Shown here: piece by piece, positions 1-6,769 of the stretch
Layout of the letters: each line of letters opens with the position of its first letter
Position numbering within the stretch: the first letter of the stretch is position 1
DNA from: Enterobacteriaceae bacterium
Lineage (GTDB): Bacteria; Pseudomonadota; Gammaproteobacteria; Enterobacterales; Enterobacteriaceae
Length of the DNA stretch: 6,904 nt
Direction of reading: 5' to 3'
NCBI GenBank assembly: GCA_022712475.1
Contig: JALAGK010000520.1
Location: forward strand, 1-6,904
The notes under the pieces: model-generated
The model's database searches: none
What the model was told of the DNA's origin: nothing
Seen by the model: only the letters and a program-made list of their open reading frames with translations
Made by a program: the position numbers and the translations under genes

Positions 1-39
1 AATAATTAGTTTGCTCATCACTGAGAAATTAAAAAAAAC

Positions 40-67
40 TTGTCACCTCTGTAATCTCTGTGATAAC
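40..67 (+). promoter_or_regulatory. ilvLp: Predicted sigma-70 promoter of the ilv operon
   Basis: A -35 element TTGTCA (40-45) is followed after 16 bp by a -10-like GATAAC (62-67). A TG at 59-60 fits an extended -10. A run of eight A (31-38) just upstream resembles an UP element. The start of transcription would fall near 73-75, giving a leader of about 188 nt up to the attenuator U-tract, which agrees with the leader length of roughly 180-190 nt known for this operon. The -10 matches only 4 of 6 consensus bases, so the exact boxes are inferred. Confidence 0.55.
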
Positions 68-109
68 TCTGTAGGCATTACTTCGAACGAGTTGAAAGAA
101 CGAACACCA

Positions 110-208
110 ATGAAAGCCCTTCTACGAGTGATTAGCCTTGTCGTGATTAGCGTGGTGGTGATTATTAAACCGCCGTGCGGGGCTGCGCTCAGGAGAAGAA
201 AGGCTTAA
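110..208 (+). CDS. ilvL: ilv operon leader (attenuator) peptide
   Basis: This encodes a 32-residue leader peptide whose translation senses charged tRNA for leucine, valine and isoleucine. It starts at ATG 110 (MKALLRVISL...) and ends at TAA 206-208. Fourteen of 32 residues are Leu (4), Val (6) or Ile (4), clustered at residues 4-19, and Leu5 uses the rare codon CTA, as I recall for E. coli ilvL. Compared with the recalled E. coli peptide (32 residues, 15 control residues), residue 20 is Lys (AAA, 167-169) instead of Ile, and residues 28-30 are Arg-Arg-Arg encoded by rare codons AGG-AGA-AGA. The ribosome binding site is weak (a purine-rich stretch around 94-100). The frame is open upstream to ATG 11, but that start lies before the predicted promoter and is not used. 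The peptide has no expected function beyond regulation. Confidence 0.95.
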   Translation: MKALLRVISLVVISVVVIIKPPCGAALRRRKA

Positions 209-240
209 AATTCAAGCCCGAATCGAAAGAACCCCCGCAC
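150..240 (+). promoter_or_regulatory. ilvL attenuator: protector and antiterminator stems
   Basis: Two mutually exclusive structures can be drawn. The protector pairs 150-158 with 170-178 (nine pairs including three G-U wobbles; loop 159-169 over the last Ile codons and the Lys codon). The antiterminator pairs GTGCGGGG (175-182) perfectly with CCCCGCAC (233-240), enclosing a small hairpin of GGCTT (202-206) with AAGCC (214-218). The antiterminator shares 175-178 with the protector and 233-240 with the terminator stem. This is the logic of amino-acid attenuation: a ribosome stalled on Leu, Val or Ile codons opens the protector, lets the antiterminator form and permits transcription of the structural genes. 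Confidence 0.85.
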
Positions 241-261
241 CGAAAGGTCCGGGGGTTTTTT
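230..261 (+). terminator. ilv attenuator rho-independent terminator
   Basis: AACCCCCG (230-237) pairs with CGGGGGTT (250-257). After one C-C mismatch the stem continues as ACC/GGT (239-241 with 246-248), closed by a GAAA tetraloop (242-245). Six T follow from 256 to 261. This is a strong intrinsic terminator between the leader peptide and the structural genes, and its 5' arm is the one sequestered by the antiterminator. Confidence 0.95.
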
Positions 262-295
262 GTTGGACTAACGATATCGACCTGAGGAACAGACT

Positions 296-346
296 ATGTG
301 TTACAGAACAAAATGCTGTTTCTCCCCTATGAAGACGGGAGAATAA
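296..346 (+). CDS. ilvX: IlvX micropeptide
   Basis: This is a 16-codon ORF ([16 protein letters not shown]) lying between the attenuator and ilvG, where E. coli has the small gene ilvX. It starts at ATG 296 behind a good ribosome binding site, GAGGA at 284-288 with 7 nt spacing, and stops at TAA 344-346, two bases before the ilvG ATG. Against the E. coli peptide as I recall it (MNNSTKFCFSRFRTGN) the length is equal and 8 of 16 positions match without gaps: Met1, Thr5, Lys6, Cys8, Phe9, Ser10, Thr14 and Gly15. Three Cys (2, 7, 8) make it unusually cysteine-rich. The ilvG ribosome binding site (337-341) lies inside its last codons, so translational coupling to ilvG is a plausible role. No biochemical function is known to me. 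The match in position, length and sequence makes the call good for so short an ORF. Confidence 0.83.
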   Translation: MCYRTKCCFSPMKTGE

Positions 347-348
347 CG

Positions 349-1995
349 ATGACCGGAGCACAGTGGGTAGTACATGCGTTGCGAGCGCAGGGTGTTGAGA
401 AAGTTTTTGGTTATCCTGGCGGAGCGATAATGCCGGTCTACGATGCGTTGTACGACGGCGGTGTGGAACACCTACTGTGTCGGCATGAGCAAGGCGCCGC
501 GATGGCGGCAATTGGGTTTGCGCGTTCAACGGGTAAAACCGGGGTTTGTATCGCGACTTCCGGTCCTGGCGCCACGAATCTGATAACCGGCCTTGCTGAT
601 GCGCTTTTAGATTCGGTTCCTGTTGTTGCTATTACTGGTCAGGTTGCAGCACCGTTTATCGGTACAGATGCCTTTCAGGAAGTGGATGTCCTGGGCCTGT
701 CTCTGGCTTGTACCAAACACAGTTTCCTCGTTGAATCACTTGACGATTTACCACGCATTATGGCCGAGGCCTTCGAGATTGCGCAGTCTGGCCGCCCAGG
801 CCCGGTGCTGGTCGACATCCCCAAAGATATTCAGCTGACTGAAGGCGAGCCTGAGCCTTTCCTGAGCACCGTTGCGAATGACGAACCGCTGCCGCTGACG
901 CAGATCCAGCAGGCATACGACATGCTGGCGAGTGCACATCGCCCAATGCTTTACATCGGCGGTGGGGTAGGCATGGCACAGGCGGTTCCGGCGCTGCGTG
1001 AATTTATCCGCGTGACACAAATCCCGTCGACCTGCACGCTCAAAGGGCTTGGTGCAGTAGCGTCAGACGACCCATGCTATCTCGGCATGCTGGGTATGCA
1101 TGGCAACAAGGCTGCAAATCTGGCCGTACAGGAGTGCGATGTATTGATCGCCATTGGCGCGCGCTTTGATGATCGCGTTACTGGCAAACTTAATACATTT
1201 GCACCAGGCGCAAAGGTGATTCATATGGATATCGATCCCGCCGAAATGAACAAGCTGCGCCAGGCAAACGTCAGTCTCCAGGGCGACCTGAAAGCATTAT
1301 TGCCCGCACTGCAACAGCCGCTGGCGATTGATGCCTGGCGTAAGCAGGTTACACACCTGCGTGAAGAATGTGGCTGGCGTTACGATCATCCGGGCGACGC
1401 CATTTTTGCACCCTTGTTGTTAAAGCAGTTGTCTGAACGTAAGCCCAAAAACAGTGTGGTGACCACTGACGTGGGACAGCACCAGATGTGGGCTGCGCAG
1501 CACATGTCGTTTGAACGCCCTGAGAACTTCATCACTTCCAGCGGTCTTGGCACAATGGGCTTTGGCTTGCCTGCGGCGGTTGGCGCGCAAATCGCACGTC
1601 CCGATGACACGGTTATCTGCATTTCCGGCGATGGTTCGTTCATGATGAACATTCAGGAACTGGGCACTGTGAAGCGCAAGCAACTGCCACTCAAAATCGT
1701 CTTACTGGATAACCAGCGTTTAGGCATGGTGCGTCAGTGGCAGCAGCTGTTTTTCAACGAGCGTTACAGTGAAACCAACCTTTCCGATAACCCCGATTTT
1801 CTCGTTCTGGCCAGTGCCTTTGGTATTCCGGGCGAGCGTATTACCCGTAAAGACCAGGTAGAAGCAGCATTAGAGACCCTGCTCAACAGCAAAGGGCCAT
1901 ATCTGCTTCATGTCTCGATTGATGAGCTTGAAAACGTCTGGCCTCTGGTGCCGCCGGGTGCCAGTAACTCTCAAATGCTGGAGAAAGTATCATGA
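349..1995 (+). CDS. ilvG: Acetolactate synthase II large (catalytic) subunit
   Basis: This is the catalytic subunit of acetohydroxyacid synthase II, a cytoplasmic enzyme using thiamine diphosphate, Mg and FAD. It condenses pyruvate with another pyruvate (valine/leucine branch) or with 2-ketobutyrate (isoleucine branch). The 548 residues equal the full-length family member. Visible motifs are the catalytic Glu47 in the RHEQGAA segment, SGPGATN at 71-77, and the thiamine-diphosphate/Mg motif beginning GDGSFMM at 427 with metal ligands Asp428 and Asn455. Trp464 in MVRQWQQ is the residue known in AHAS II to favour 2-ketobutyrate. ATG 349 is chosen because GGGAG (337-341) sits 7 nt upstream and the protein then matches E. 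coli (MNGAQWVV...) from residue 1; the upstream in-frame GTG at 298 lies inside ilvX. The frame is uninterrupted, unlike E. coli K-12, so isozyme II should be functional. Its stop overlaps the ilvM start. Confidence 0.98.
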   Translation: MTGAQWVVHALRAQGVEKVFGYPGGAIMPVYDALYDGGVEHLLCRHEQGAAMAAIGFARSTGKTGVCIATSGPGATNLITGLADALLDSVPVVAITGQVAAPFIGTDAFQEVDVLGLSLACTKHSFLVESLDDLPRIMAEAFEIAQSGRPGPVLVDIPKDIQLTEGEPEPFLSTVANDEPLPLTQIQQAYDMLASAHRPMLYIGGGVGMAQAVPALREFIRVTQIPSTCTLKGLGAVASDDPCYLGMLGMHGNKAANLAVQECDVLIAIGARFDDRVTGKLNTFAPGAKVIHMDIDPAEMNKLRQANVSLQGDLKALLPALQQPLAIDAWRKQVTHLREECGWRYDHPGDAIFAPLLLKQLSERKPKNSVVTTDVGQHQMWAAQHMSFERPENFITSSGLGTMGFGLPAAVGAQIARPDDTVICISGDGSFMMNIQELGTVKRKQLPLKIVLLDNQRLGMVRQWQQLFFNERYSETNLSDNPDFLVLASAFGIPGERITRKDQVEAALETLLNSKGPYLLHVSIDELENVWPLVPPGASNSQMLEKVS

Positions 1996-2249
1996 TGCAA
2001 CATCACCTTGCCGTGCAGGCGCGTCTGCGCCCGGAAACTCTGGAGCGTGTTTTGCGCGTGGTACGTCACCGCGGGTTTCACCTCTGCGCCATGAATATGG
2101 AGGCGGCGCCAGGAACGGATGATATTAATATCGAAATGACCGTTGCCAGCCCCCGTCCGGTCGAATTACTGTTTAGTCAGTTAAGCAAACTGGTGGATGT
2201 CGCGCATGTCGAGATCCAGCAACCCACATCGCAACAAATACGCGCCTGA
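1992..2249 (+). CDS. ilvM: Acetolactate synthase II small (regulatory) subunit
   Basis: This is the small subunit of acetohydroxyacid synthase II, a single ACT-like domain that binds IlvG and is needed for full activity. Unlike the small subunits of isozymes I and III it does not confer valine inhibition. The 85 residues match E. coli IlvM through [16 protein letters not shown] (residues 15-30), [11 protein letters not shown] (45-55) and [15 protein letters not shown] (59-73), and end in the same SQQIRA. E. coli IlvM is 87 residues in my recollection, with the difference near the C-terminus. The start ATG 1992 overlaps the ilvG stop as ATGA, typical of translationally coupled subunits made in fixed ratio. 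A second ATG follows at once (1995), so Met1 could be either. Confidence 0.96.
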   Translation: MMQHHLAVQARLRPETLERVLRVVRHRGFHLCAMNMEAAPGTDDINIEMTVASPRPVELLFSQLSKLVDVAHVEIQQPTSQQIRA

Positions 2250-2273
2250 GAGCGCAAACAGGAAGATAAAAAA

Positions 2274-3206
2274 ATGTCGACTAAGAAAGCTGATTACATT
2301 TGGTTTAACGGTGAGATGGTTCCGTGGGGAGAAGCGAAAGTTCACGTTATGTCGCACGCGCTGCATTATGGCACGTCGGTCTTTGAAGGTATCCGTTGCT
2401 ATGACTCTCACAAAGGGCCGGTTGTGTTCCGTCATCGTGAACATATGCAGCGTCTGCATGATTCAGCCAAAATTTACCGCTTCCCGGTATCCCAGAGTGT
2501 GGATGAACTGATGGAAGCCTGCCGCGCCGTACTGCGTAAAAACAATCTGACCAGCGCCTATATTCGCCCGCTGGTTTTTGTGGGTGACGTTGGGATGGGC
2601 GTGAATCCGCCTCCTGGCTATACCACTGACGTTATCATTGCCGCCTTCCCGTGGGGCGCGTATCTGGGTGCAGAAGCGCTGGATCAGGGAATTGACGCCA
2701 TGGTGTCTTCCTGGAACCGCGCGGCACCGAACACCATCCCCACTGCCGCGAAAGCGGGCGGTAACTATCTGTCTTCTCTGCTGGTCGGTAGCGAAGCACG
2801 CCGCCACGGCTATCAGGAAGGTATCGCGCTGGATGTTAACGGCTACCTGTCTGAAGGCGCCGGTGAGAACCTGTTTGAAGTGAAAGATGGCGTACTGTTC
2901 ACGCCGCCGTTCACCTCGTCTGCACTGCCGGGTATCACCCGTGATGCCATCATCAAGCTTGCGAAAGATCTCGGTATCGAAGTGCGTGAGCAGGTGCTGT
3001 CTCGCGAGTCGCTCTATCTGGCCGACGAAGTCTTCATGTCCGGTACAGCAGCAGAAATCACGCCGGTTCGTAGCGTAGATGGTATTCAGGTTGGTGCAGG
3101 CCGCTGTGGTCCGGTCACCAAACGTATCCAGCAGGCGTTCTTTGGTCTGTTCACCGGCGAAACCGAAGACAAATGGGGCTGGTTGGACGCGGTTAACGCT
3201 AAGTAA
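2274..3206 (+). CDS. ilvE: Branched-chain amino acid aminotransferase
   Basis: This pyridoxal-phosphate enzyme of fold type IV makes the final step to isoleucine, valine and leucine, transferring the amino group of glutamate to the 2-keto acids. It is cytoplasmic and hexameric in E. coli. The 310 residues agree with the E. coli length (309). Visible residues, counted with Met1, are the Schiff-base Lys160 (NTIPTAAKAGGNYLSS), Tyr165, the cofactor-nitrogen partner Glu194 in YLSEGAGENLF, Arg60 for the phosphate, and substrate-pocket residues Tyr32, Phe37, Arg98 and Tyr130, all present. It starts at ATG 2274 with AGGA at 2260-2263. A 24-nt gap separates it from ilvM and a 60-nt gap with a hairpin separates it from ilvD. 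The C-terminus ends DAVNAK, one residue longer than the recalled E. coli protein. Confidence 0.98.
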   Translation: MSTKKADYIWFNGEMVPWGEAKVHVMSHALHYGTSVFEGIRCYDSHKGPVVFRHREHMQRLHDSAKIYRFPVSQSVDELMEACRAVLRKNNLTSAYIRPLVFVGDVGMGVNPPPGYTTDVIIAAFPWGAYLGAEALDQGIDAMVSSWNRAAPNTIPTAAKAGGNYLSSLLVGSEARRHGYQEGIALDVNGYLSEGAGENLFEVKDGVLFTPPFTSSALPGITRDAIIKLAKDLGIEVREQVLSRESLYLADEVFMSGTAAEITPVRSVDGIQVGAGRCGPVTKRIQQAFFGLFTGETEDKWGWLDAVNAK

Positions 3207-3212
3207 TTATTC

Positions 3213-3239
3213 GCCCGGGTGGCAATGCACCGCCCGGGC
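3213..3239 (+). repeat. GC-rich inverted repeat between ilvE and ilvD
   Basis: GCCCGGGTGG (3213-3222) pairs with CCGCCCGGGC (3230-3239) as a 10-bp stem with one T-G wobble and a 7-nt loop (CAATGCA). No T-run follows, so it is not a rho-independent terminator. In the polycistronic RNA it would form a very stable hairpin 6 nt after the ilvE stop and 12 nt before the ilvD ribosome binding site. It may protect or delimit mRNA segments, which is inference. Confidence 0.75.
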
Positions 3240-3266
3240 AATCTGACAGACGGGAGTAAACAGAGC

Positions 3267-5117
3267 ATGCCAAAGTATCGTTCCGCTACCACCACTCACG
3301 GTCGTAATATGGCGGGAGCCCGCGCGCTGTGGCGCGCAACCGGGATGACCGATGCCGATTTCGGCAAACCCATTATTGCAGTCGTTAACTCTTTTACCCA
3401 GTTCGTACCGGGCCATGTGCACCTGCGCGACCTGGGCAAACTGGTTGCTGAGCAGATTGAAGCCGCAGGCGGTGTGGCGAAAGAATTCAATACCATCGCT
3501 GTGGACGACGGTATCGCCATGGGCCACGGCGGCATGTTGTATTCACTACCGTCGCGCGAGCTGATTGCTGACTCAGTCGAGTACATGGTCAATGCCCATT
3601 GTGCTGACGCCATGGTGTGTATCTCCAACTGCGACAAAATCACCCCCGGGATGCTGATGGCCTCCTTGCGCCTCAACATTCCTGTCATCTTTGTGTCAGG
3701 CGGCCCAATGGAAGCCGGTAAAACCAAACTGTCTGACCAGATAATCAAACTCGACCTGGTCGATGCCATGATTCAGGGCGCCAACCCGAACGTCAGCGAC
3801 GAGCAGAGCGACCAGGTTGAGCGCTCGGCCTGCCCGACCTGTGGCTCCTGCTCCGGCATGTTTACCGCTAACTCCATGAACTGCCTGACTGAGGCTCTGG
3901 GCCTGTCGCAACCGGGCAACGGTTCGCTGCTGGCAACGCACGCTGACCGTAAGACGCTGTTTCTCAATGCCGGTAAGCGCATTGTTGAGCTGACCAAACG
4001 CTATTACGAGCAGGATGACGCCAGCGCGCTGCCGCGTAACATTGCCAGTAAGGCGGCATTTGAAAACGCCATGACGCTGGATATTGCGATGGGAGGCTCA
4101 ACCAATACTGTGCTGCACCTGCTGGCTGCCGCGCAGGAAGCCGAAATCGATTTCACCATGAGCGATATCGACCGCCTGTCGCGCAAAGTACCGCAGCTGT
4201 GCAAAGTGGCGCCGAGCACCCAGAAATACCATATGGAAGACGTGCATCGTGCAGGCGGTGTTATCGGTATTCTCGGTGAGCTGGACCGCGCCGGGCTGCT
4301 GAACCGTGATGTGAAAAACGTGTTGGGCCTGACGTTACCGCAGACTATCGCGCAGTACGATGTGACCGTGACAGATGATGAGGCGGTCAAACGCATGTTC
4401 TCTGCGGGGCCCGCGGGCATCCGTACCACAAAAGCATTCTCGCAGGATTGCCGCTGGGATTCGCTTGATGTTGACCGTGCTGAAGGTTGTATTCGTTCGC
4501 TGGAACATGCCTACAGTCAGGACGGTGGACTTGCCGTACTGTACGGCAACTTTGCTGAAAATGGCTGTATCGTGAAGACTGCCGGCGTTGATGACAGCAT
4601 TCTTAAATTCCGCGGTCCGGCGAAAGTTTACGAAAGCCAGGACGACGCCGTAGAGGCCATTCTCGGCGGTAAAGTGGTGGCCGGGGATGTGGTGGTTATC
4701 CGTTATGAAGGACCAAAAGGCGGGCCGGGCATGCAGGAAATGCTCTATCCGACCACGTTCCTTAAATCAATGGGGCTGGGTAAAACCTGCGCGCTTATTA
4801 CCGACGGGCGTTTTTCTGGCGGTACCTCCGGGTTGTCTATTGGGCACGTGTCGCCGGAAGCGGCCAATGGCGGTAGCATCGGGCTTATCGAAGACGGCGA
4901 TATGATTTCCATTGATATCCCGAATCGCGGTATTCAGCTTGACGTGAGTGACCAGGAGTTGGCAGCGCGCCGCGAAGCCCAGGAAGCGCGTGGTGCGCAG
5001 GCCTGGACGCCGCGCAATCGTCAGCGTGAAGTCTCCTTTGCGCTGCGTGCCTATGCAAGCCTTGCCACCAGTGCAGATAAGGGCGCGGTGCGCGACAAAT
5101 CGAAACTGGGAGGCTAA
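3267..5117 (+). CDS. ilvD: Dihydroxy-acid dehydratase
   Basis: This Fe-S enzyme of the IlvD/Edd family dehydrates 2,3-dihydroxyisovalerate and 2,3-dihydroxy-3-methylvalerate to the 2-keto acids that IlvE then transaminates. The 616 residues equal the E. coli protein. Ligands known for the family are all present: Asp81, Cys122-Asp123-Lys124 in the CDKITPG signature, Cys195 in [11 protein letters not shown] (189-199), Glu491, and Ser517 in [11 protein letters not shown], the proposed proton acceptor. ATG 3267 is chosen because the protein then begins [17 protein letters not shown] as in E. coli, with GGGAG at 3252-3256. An in-frame GTG at 3219 would add 16 unrelated residues and lies inside the inverted repeat, so it is rejected. 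The gene ends 2 nt before ilvA, indicating tight coupling. Confidence 0.98.
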   Translation: MPKYRSATTTHGRNMAGARALWRATGMTDADFGKPIIAVVNSFTQFVPGHVHLRDLGKLVAEQIEAAGGVAKEFNTIAVDDGIAMGHGGMLYSLPSRELIADSVEYMVNAHCADAMVCISNCDKITPGMLMASLRLNIPVIFVSGGPMEAGKTKLSDQIIKLDLVDAMIQGANPNVSDEQSDQVERSACPTCGSCSGMFTANSMNCLTEALGLSQPGNGSLLATHADRKTLFLNAGKRIVELTKRYYEQDDASALPRNIASKAAFENAMTLDIAMGGSTNTVLHLLAAAQEAEIDFTMSDIDRLSRKVPQLCKVAPSTQKYHMEDVHRAGGVIGILGELDRAGLLNRDVKNVLGLTLPQTIAQYDVTVTDDEAVKRMFSAGPAGIRTTKAFSQDCRWDSLDVDRAEGCIRSLEHAYSQDGGLAVLYGNFAENGCIVKTAGVDDSILKFRGPAKVYESQDDAVEAILGGKVVAGDVVVIRYEGPKGGPGMQEMLYPTTFLKSMGLGKTCALITDGRFSGGTSGLSIGHVSPEAANGGSIGLIEDGDMISIDIPNRGIQLDVSDQELAARREAQEARGAQAWTPRNRQREVSFALRAYASLATSADKGAVRDKSKLGG

Positions 5118-5119
5118 CG

Positions 5120-6664
5120 ATGAGCGTGCCACAGCCATTGTCCGCTGCGCCAGACGGCGCGGAGTATTTGCGCGCCGTCCTGCGTTCGCCGGTTTATGAG
5201 GTAGCCCAGGTTACGCCACTGGAGCGTATGGAAAAACTGTCTGCGCGGCTGGATAACGTTGTGCTGGTTAAGCGTGAAGATCGTCAGCCCGTGCACAGCT
5301 TCAAGCTGCGTGGCGCCTATGCCATGCTGGCCGGACTGACCGCTGAGCAAAAAGCGCGCGGTGTGATTACCGCTTCGGCAGGTAACCACGCGCAGGGCGT
5401 TGCATTATCTTCAAGCCGTCTTGGTGTGAATGCGCTTATCGTGATGCCGGTCAGTACGGCAGATATCAAAGTTGATGCGGTGCGCGGCTTTGGCGGTGAA
5501 GTGCTGCTGCATGGCGCTAATTTTGATGAGGCAAAGGCACGCGCTATTGAGCTTTCTGAGCAGCAGGGCTACACCTACGTGCCACCGTTCGATCACCCGG
5601 CAGTGATTGCCGGACAAGGTACGCTGGCGCTTGAGTTGTTGCAGCAGGATGCACACATCGACCGCGTTTTTGTACCGGTTGGCGGTGGCGGCCTCGCCGC
5701 TGGTGTCGCGGTGCTTATCAAGCAACTGATGCCGCAAATTAAGGTGATTGCCGTTGAGTCTGAAGACTCAGCCTGCCTGCGGGCAGCGCTGGAAGCGGGT
5801 GAGCCGGTTGATCTGCCGCGCGTAGGGCTATTTGCTGAAGGTGTGGCCGTTAAACGCATTGGTGATGAGTGTTTCCGGTTGTGTCGCGCCTACATTGACG
5901 ACATCATCACTGTCGACAGCGATGCTATTTGTGCGGCAATGAAGGATATTTTCGAAGATGTGCGTGCGGTGGCCGAGCCTTCTGGCGCGCTGGCGCTGGC
6001 GGGGATGAAGAAGTATGTGCAGCAGCACAACATCCACGGTGAGCGCCTGGCGCATGTACTGTCTGGTGCCAACGTTAACTTCCACGGCTTGCGCTATGTC
6101 TCTGAACGTTGTGAGCTGGGTGAGCAACGTGAAGCACTGCTGGCGGTGACCATCCCCGAAGAAAAAGGCAGCTTTCTGAAGTTCTGTCAGCTGCTGGGCG
6201 GGCGCTCGGTGACGGAGTTTAACTACCGGTTTGCCGATGCGAAATCAGCCTGCATCTTTGTGGGTGTTCGTTTGAGCCGCGGTCTGGAAGAGCGCGAGGA
6301 AATTCTGCGTTTGTTGAGCGAAGGCGGCTACAGCGTGGTGGACCTGTCCGATGACGAAATGGCCAAGCTGCACGTGCGCTACATGGTGGGCGGTCGCCCG
6401 TCACATCCGTTGCGCGAGCGGTTGTTCAGCTTTGAGTTCCCGGAATCCCCCGGTGCGCTGCTGAGGTTCCTGCAAACGCTGGGTACCCACTGGAATATAT
6501 CGCTGTTCCACTACCGCAGCCACGGCACCGACTACGGACGCGTGCTGGCGGCGTTTGAATTGGGTGACCACGAGCCAGATTTCGAAACCCGTCTCAATGA
6601 GCTGGGTTACGACTGCCACGATGAAACCAATAACCCGGCGTTCAGGTTCTTTCTTGCCGGCTAA
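5120..6664 (+). CDS. ilvA: Threonine deaminase (biosynthetic L-threonine ammonia-lyase)
   Basis: This enzyme deaminates L-threonine to 2-ketobutyrate and ammonia, the committed step to isoleucine. The 514 residues equal biosynthetic IlvA of E. coli; the catabolic enzyme TdcB lacks the regulatory half. The N-terminal fold-type-II pyridoxal-phosphate domain shows Lys62 in the HSFKLRGAY motif, SAGNHAQG at 86-93, the phosphate-binding GGGGL at 188-192 and Ser315 in LSGANVNFHG. Two C-terminal ACT-like domains (about 339-410 and 432-504) bind isoleucine as feedback inhibitor and valine as activator in known homologues. ATG 5120 has GGGAGG at 5108-5113 and lies 2 nt after the ilvD stop. It is the last gene of the operon. 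Its TAA is followed by a decayed copy of the ilvY 3' end. Confidence 0.98.
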   Translation: MSVPQPLSAAPDGAEYLRAVLRSPVYEVAQVTPLERMEKLSARLDNVVLVKREDRQPVHSFKLRGAYAMLAGLTAEQKARGVITASAGNHAQGVALSSSRLGVNALIVMPVSTADIKVDAVRGFGGEVLLHGANFDEAKARAIELSEQQGYTYVPPFDHPAVIAGQGTLALELLQQDAHIDRVFVPVGGGGLAAGVAVLIKQLMPQIKVIAVESEDSACLRAALEAGEPVDLPRVGLFAEGVAVKRIGDECFRLCRAYIDDIITVDSDAICAAMKDIFEDVRAVAEPSGALALAGMKKYVQQHNIHGERLAHVLSGANVNFHGLRYVSERCELGEQREALLAVTIPEEKGSFLKFCQLLGGRSVTEFNYRFADAKSACIFVGVRLSRGLEEREEILRLLSEGGYSVVDLSDDEMAKLHVRYMVGGRPSHPLRERLFSFEFPESPGALLRFLQTLGTHWNISLFHYRSHGTDYGRVLAAFELGDHEPDFETRLNELGYDCHDETNNPAFRFFLAG

Positions 6665-6769
6665 CGCAAGTCAGGTACCTGCGACCAGAAGGCATTCATG
6701 AGCGGCTCAGGTAGCCGCTTTTTTGTGCACAAACGCCGGACTTTCCTTGCTGCACGCCAGAATCCGTGG
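6661..6769 (-). pseudogene. Decayed tandem copy of the ilvY 3' end
   Basis: Read on the minus strand, this stretch repeats the end of ilvY that lies just beside it. Bases 6662-6738 align with 6771-6848 at about 60 of 77 identical positions with one single-base gap (hand count). A second anchor, CCAGAATC followed by CG(T/C)GGTT, occurs at 6757-6771 and 6880-6897; about 13 nt are missing between the anchors. Its last 18 codons read RLPEPLMNAFWSQVPDLR and stop, against RLHEPLIDAFWKLLPGLR in ilvY (11 of 18 identical). The frame is broken upstream by loss of one base beside the A-run, so it cannot encode an IlvY tail. The copy's TAG stop (6661-6663, minus) overlaps the ilvA TAA. Origin may be tandem duplication or replacement of ilvY by a divergent allele that left the old tail. 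Confidence 0.77.
6701..6724 (+). terminator. Rho-independent terminator of the ilv operon
   Basis: AGCGGCT (6701-6707) pairs perfectly with AGCCGCT (6713-6719) around a 5-nt loop (CAGGT), with T from 6719 to 6724. It lies 36 nt after the ilvA stop. It has no T-tract on the minus strand, so it acts for ilvA and not for ilvY. The whole hairpin lies within the decayed copy of the ilvY 3' end; the matching segment in real ilvY forms a weaker version. Confidence 0.88.

Noticed and set aside
11..208. 65-codon reading frame starting at ATG 11 and containing ilvL
   Set aside because: The extra 33 residues lie upstream of and across the predicted promoter, with no ribosome binding site. The conserved leader peptide starts at ATG 110.
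191..211. AGGAGA at 191-196 as the ribosome binding site of another short gene
   Set aside because: No ATG, GTG or TTG follows at 5-12 nt spacing. It is better explained as rare Arg codons of ilvL.
298..348. In-frame GTG start giving IlvG 17 extra residues
   Set aside because: It lies inside ilvX in another frame, and the added residues are unlike the family. ATG 349 has its own ribosome binding site and gives the exact family length of 548.
2100..2270. Internal promoter for ilvE within ilvM (internal promoters are reported for the E. coli ilv operon)
   Set aside because: The best -35-like match, TTGCCA at 2143-2148, has no acceptable -10 at 16-18 bp spacing, so I cannot place a promoter from sequence alone.
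3213..3239. Hairpin after ilvE as a rho-independent terminator
   Set aside because: The stem is strong but is followed by AATCTGACAG rather than a T-tract, and the operon continues into ilvD.
3219..3266. In-frame GTG start giving IlvD 16 extra residues
   Set aside because: It falls within the inverted repeat and has no suitable ribosome binding site. Known IlvD starts [10 protein letters not shown], which begins at ATG 3267.
3296..3769. 157-codon minus-strand open frame inside ilvD, with similar long antisense frames in ilvD and ilvA
   Set aside because: These mirror strongly conserved coding sequence on the other strand, resemble no family I recognise and are typical shadows in GC-rich genes.
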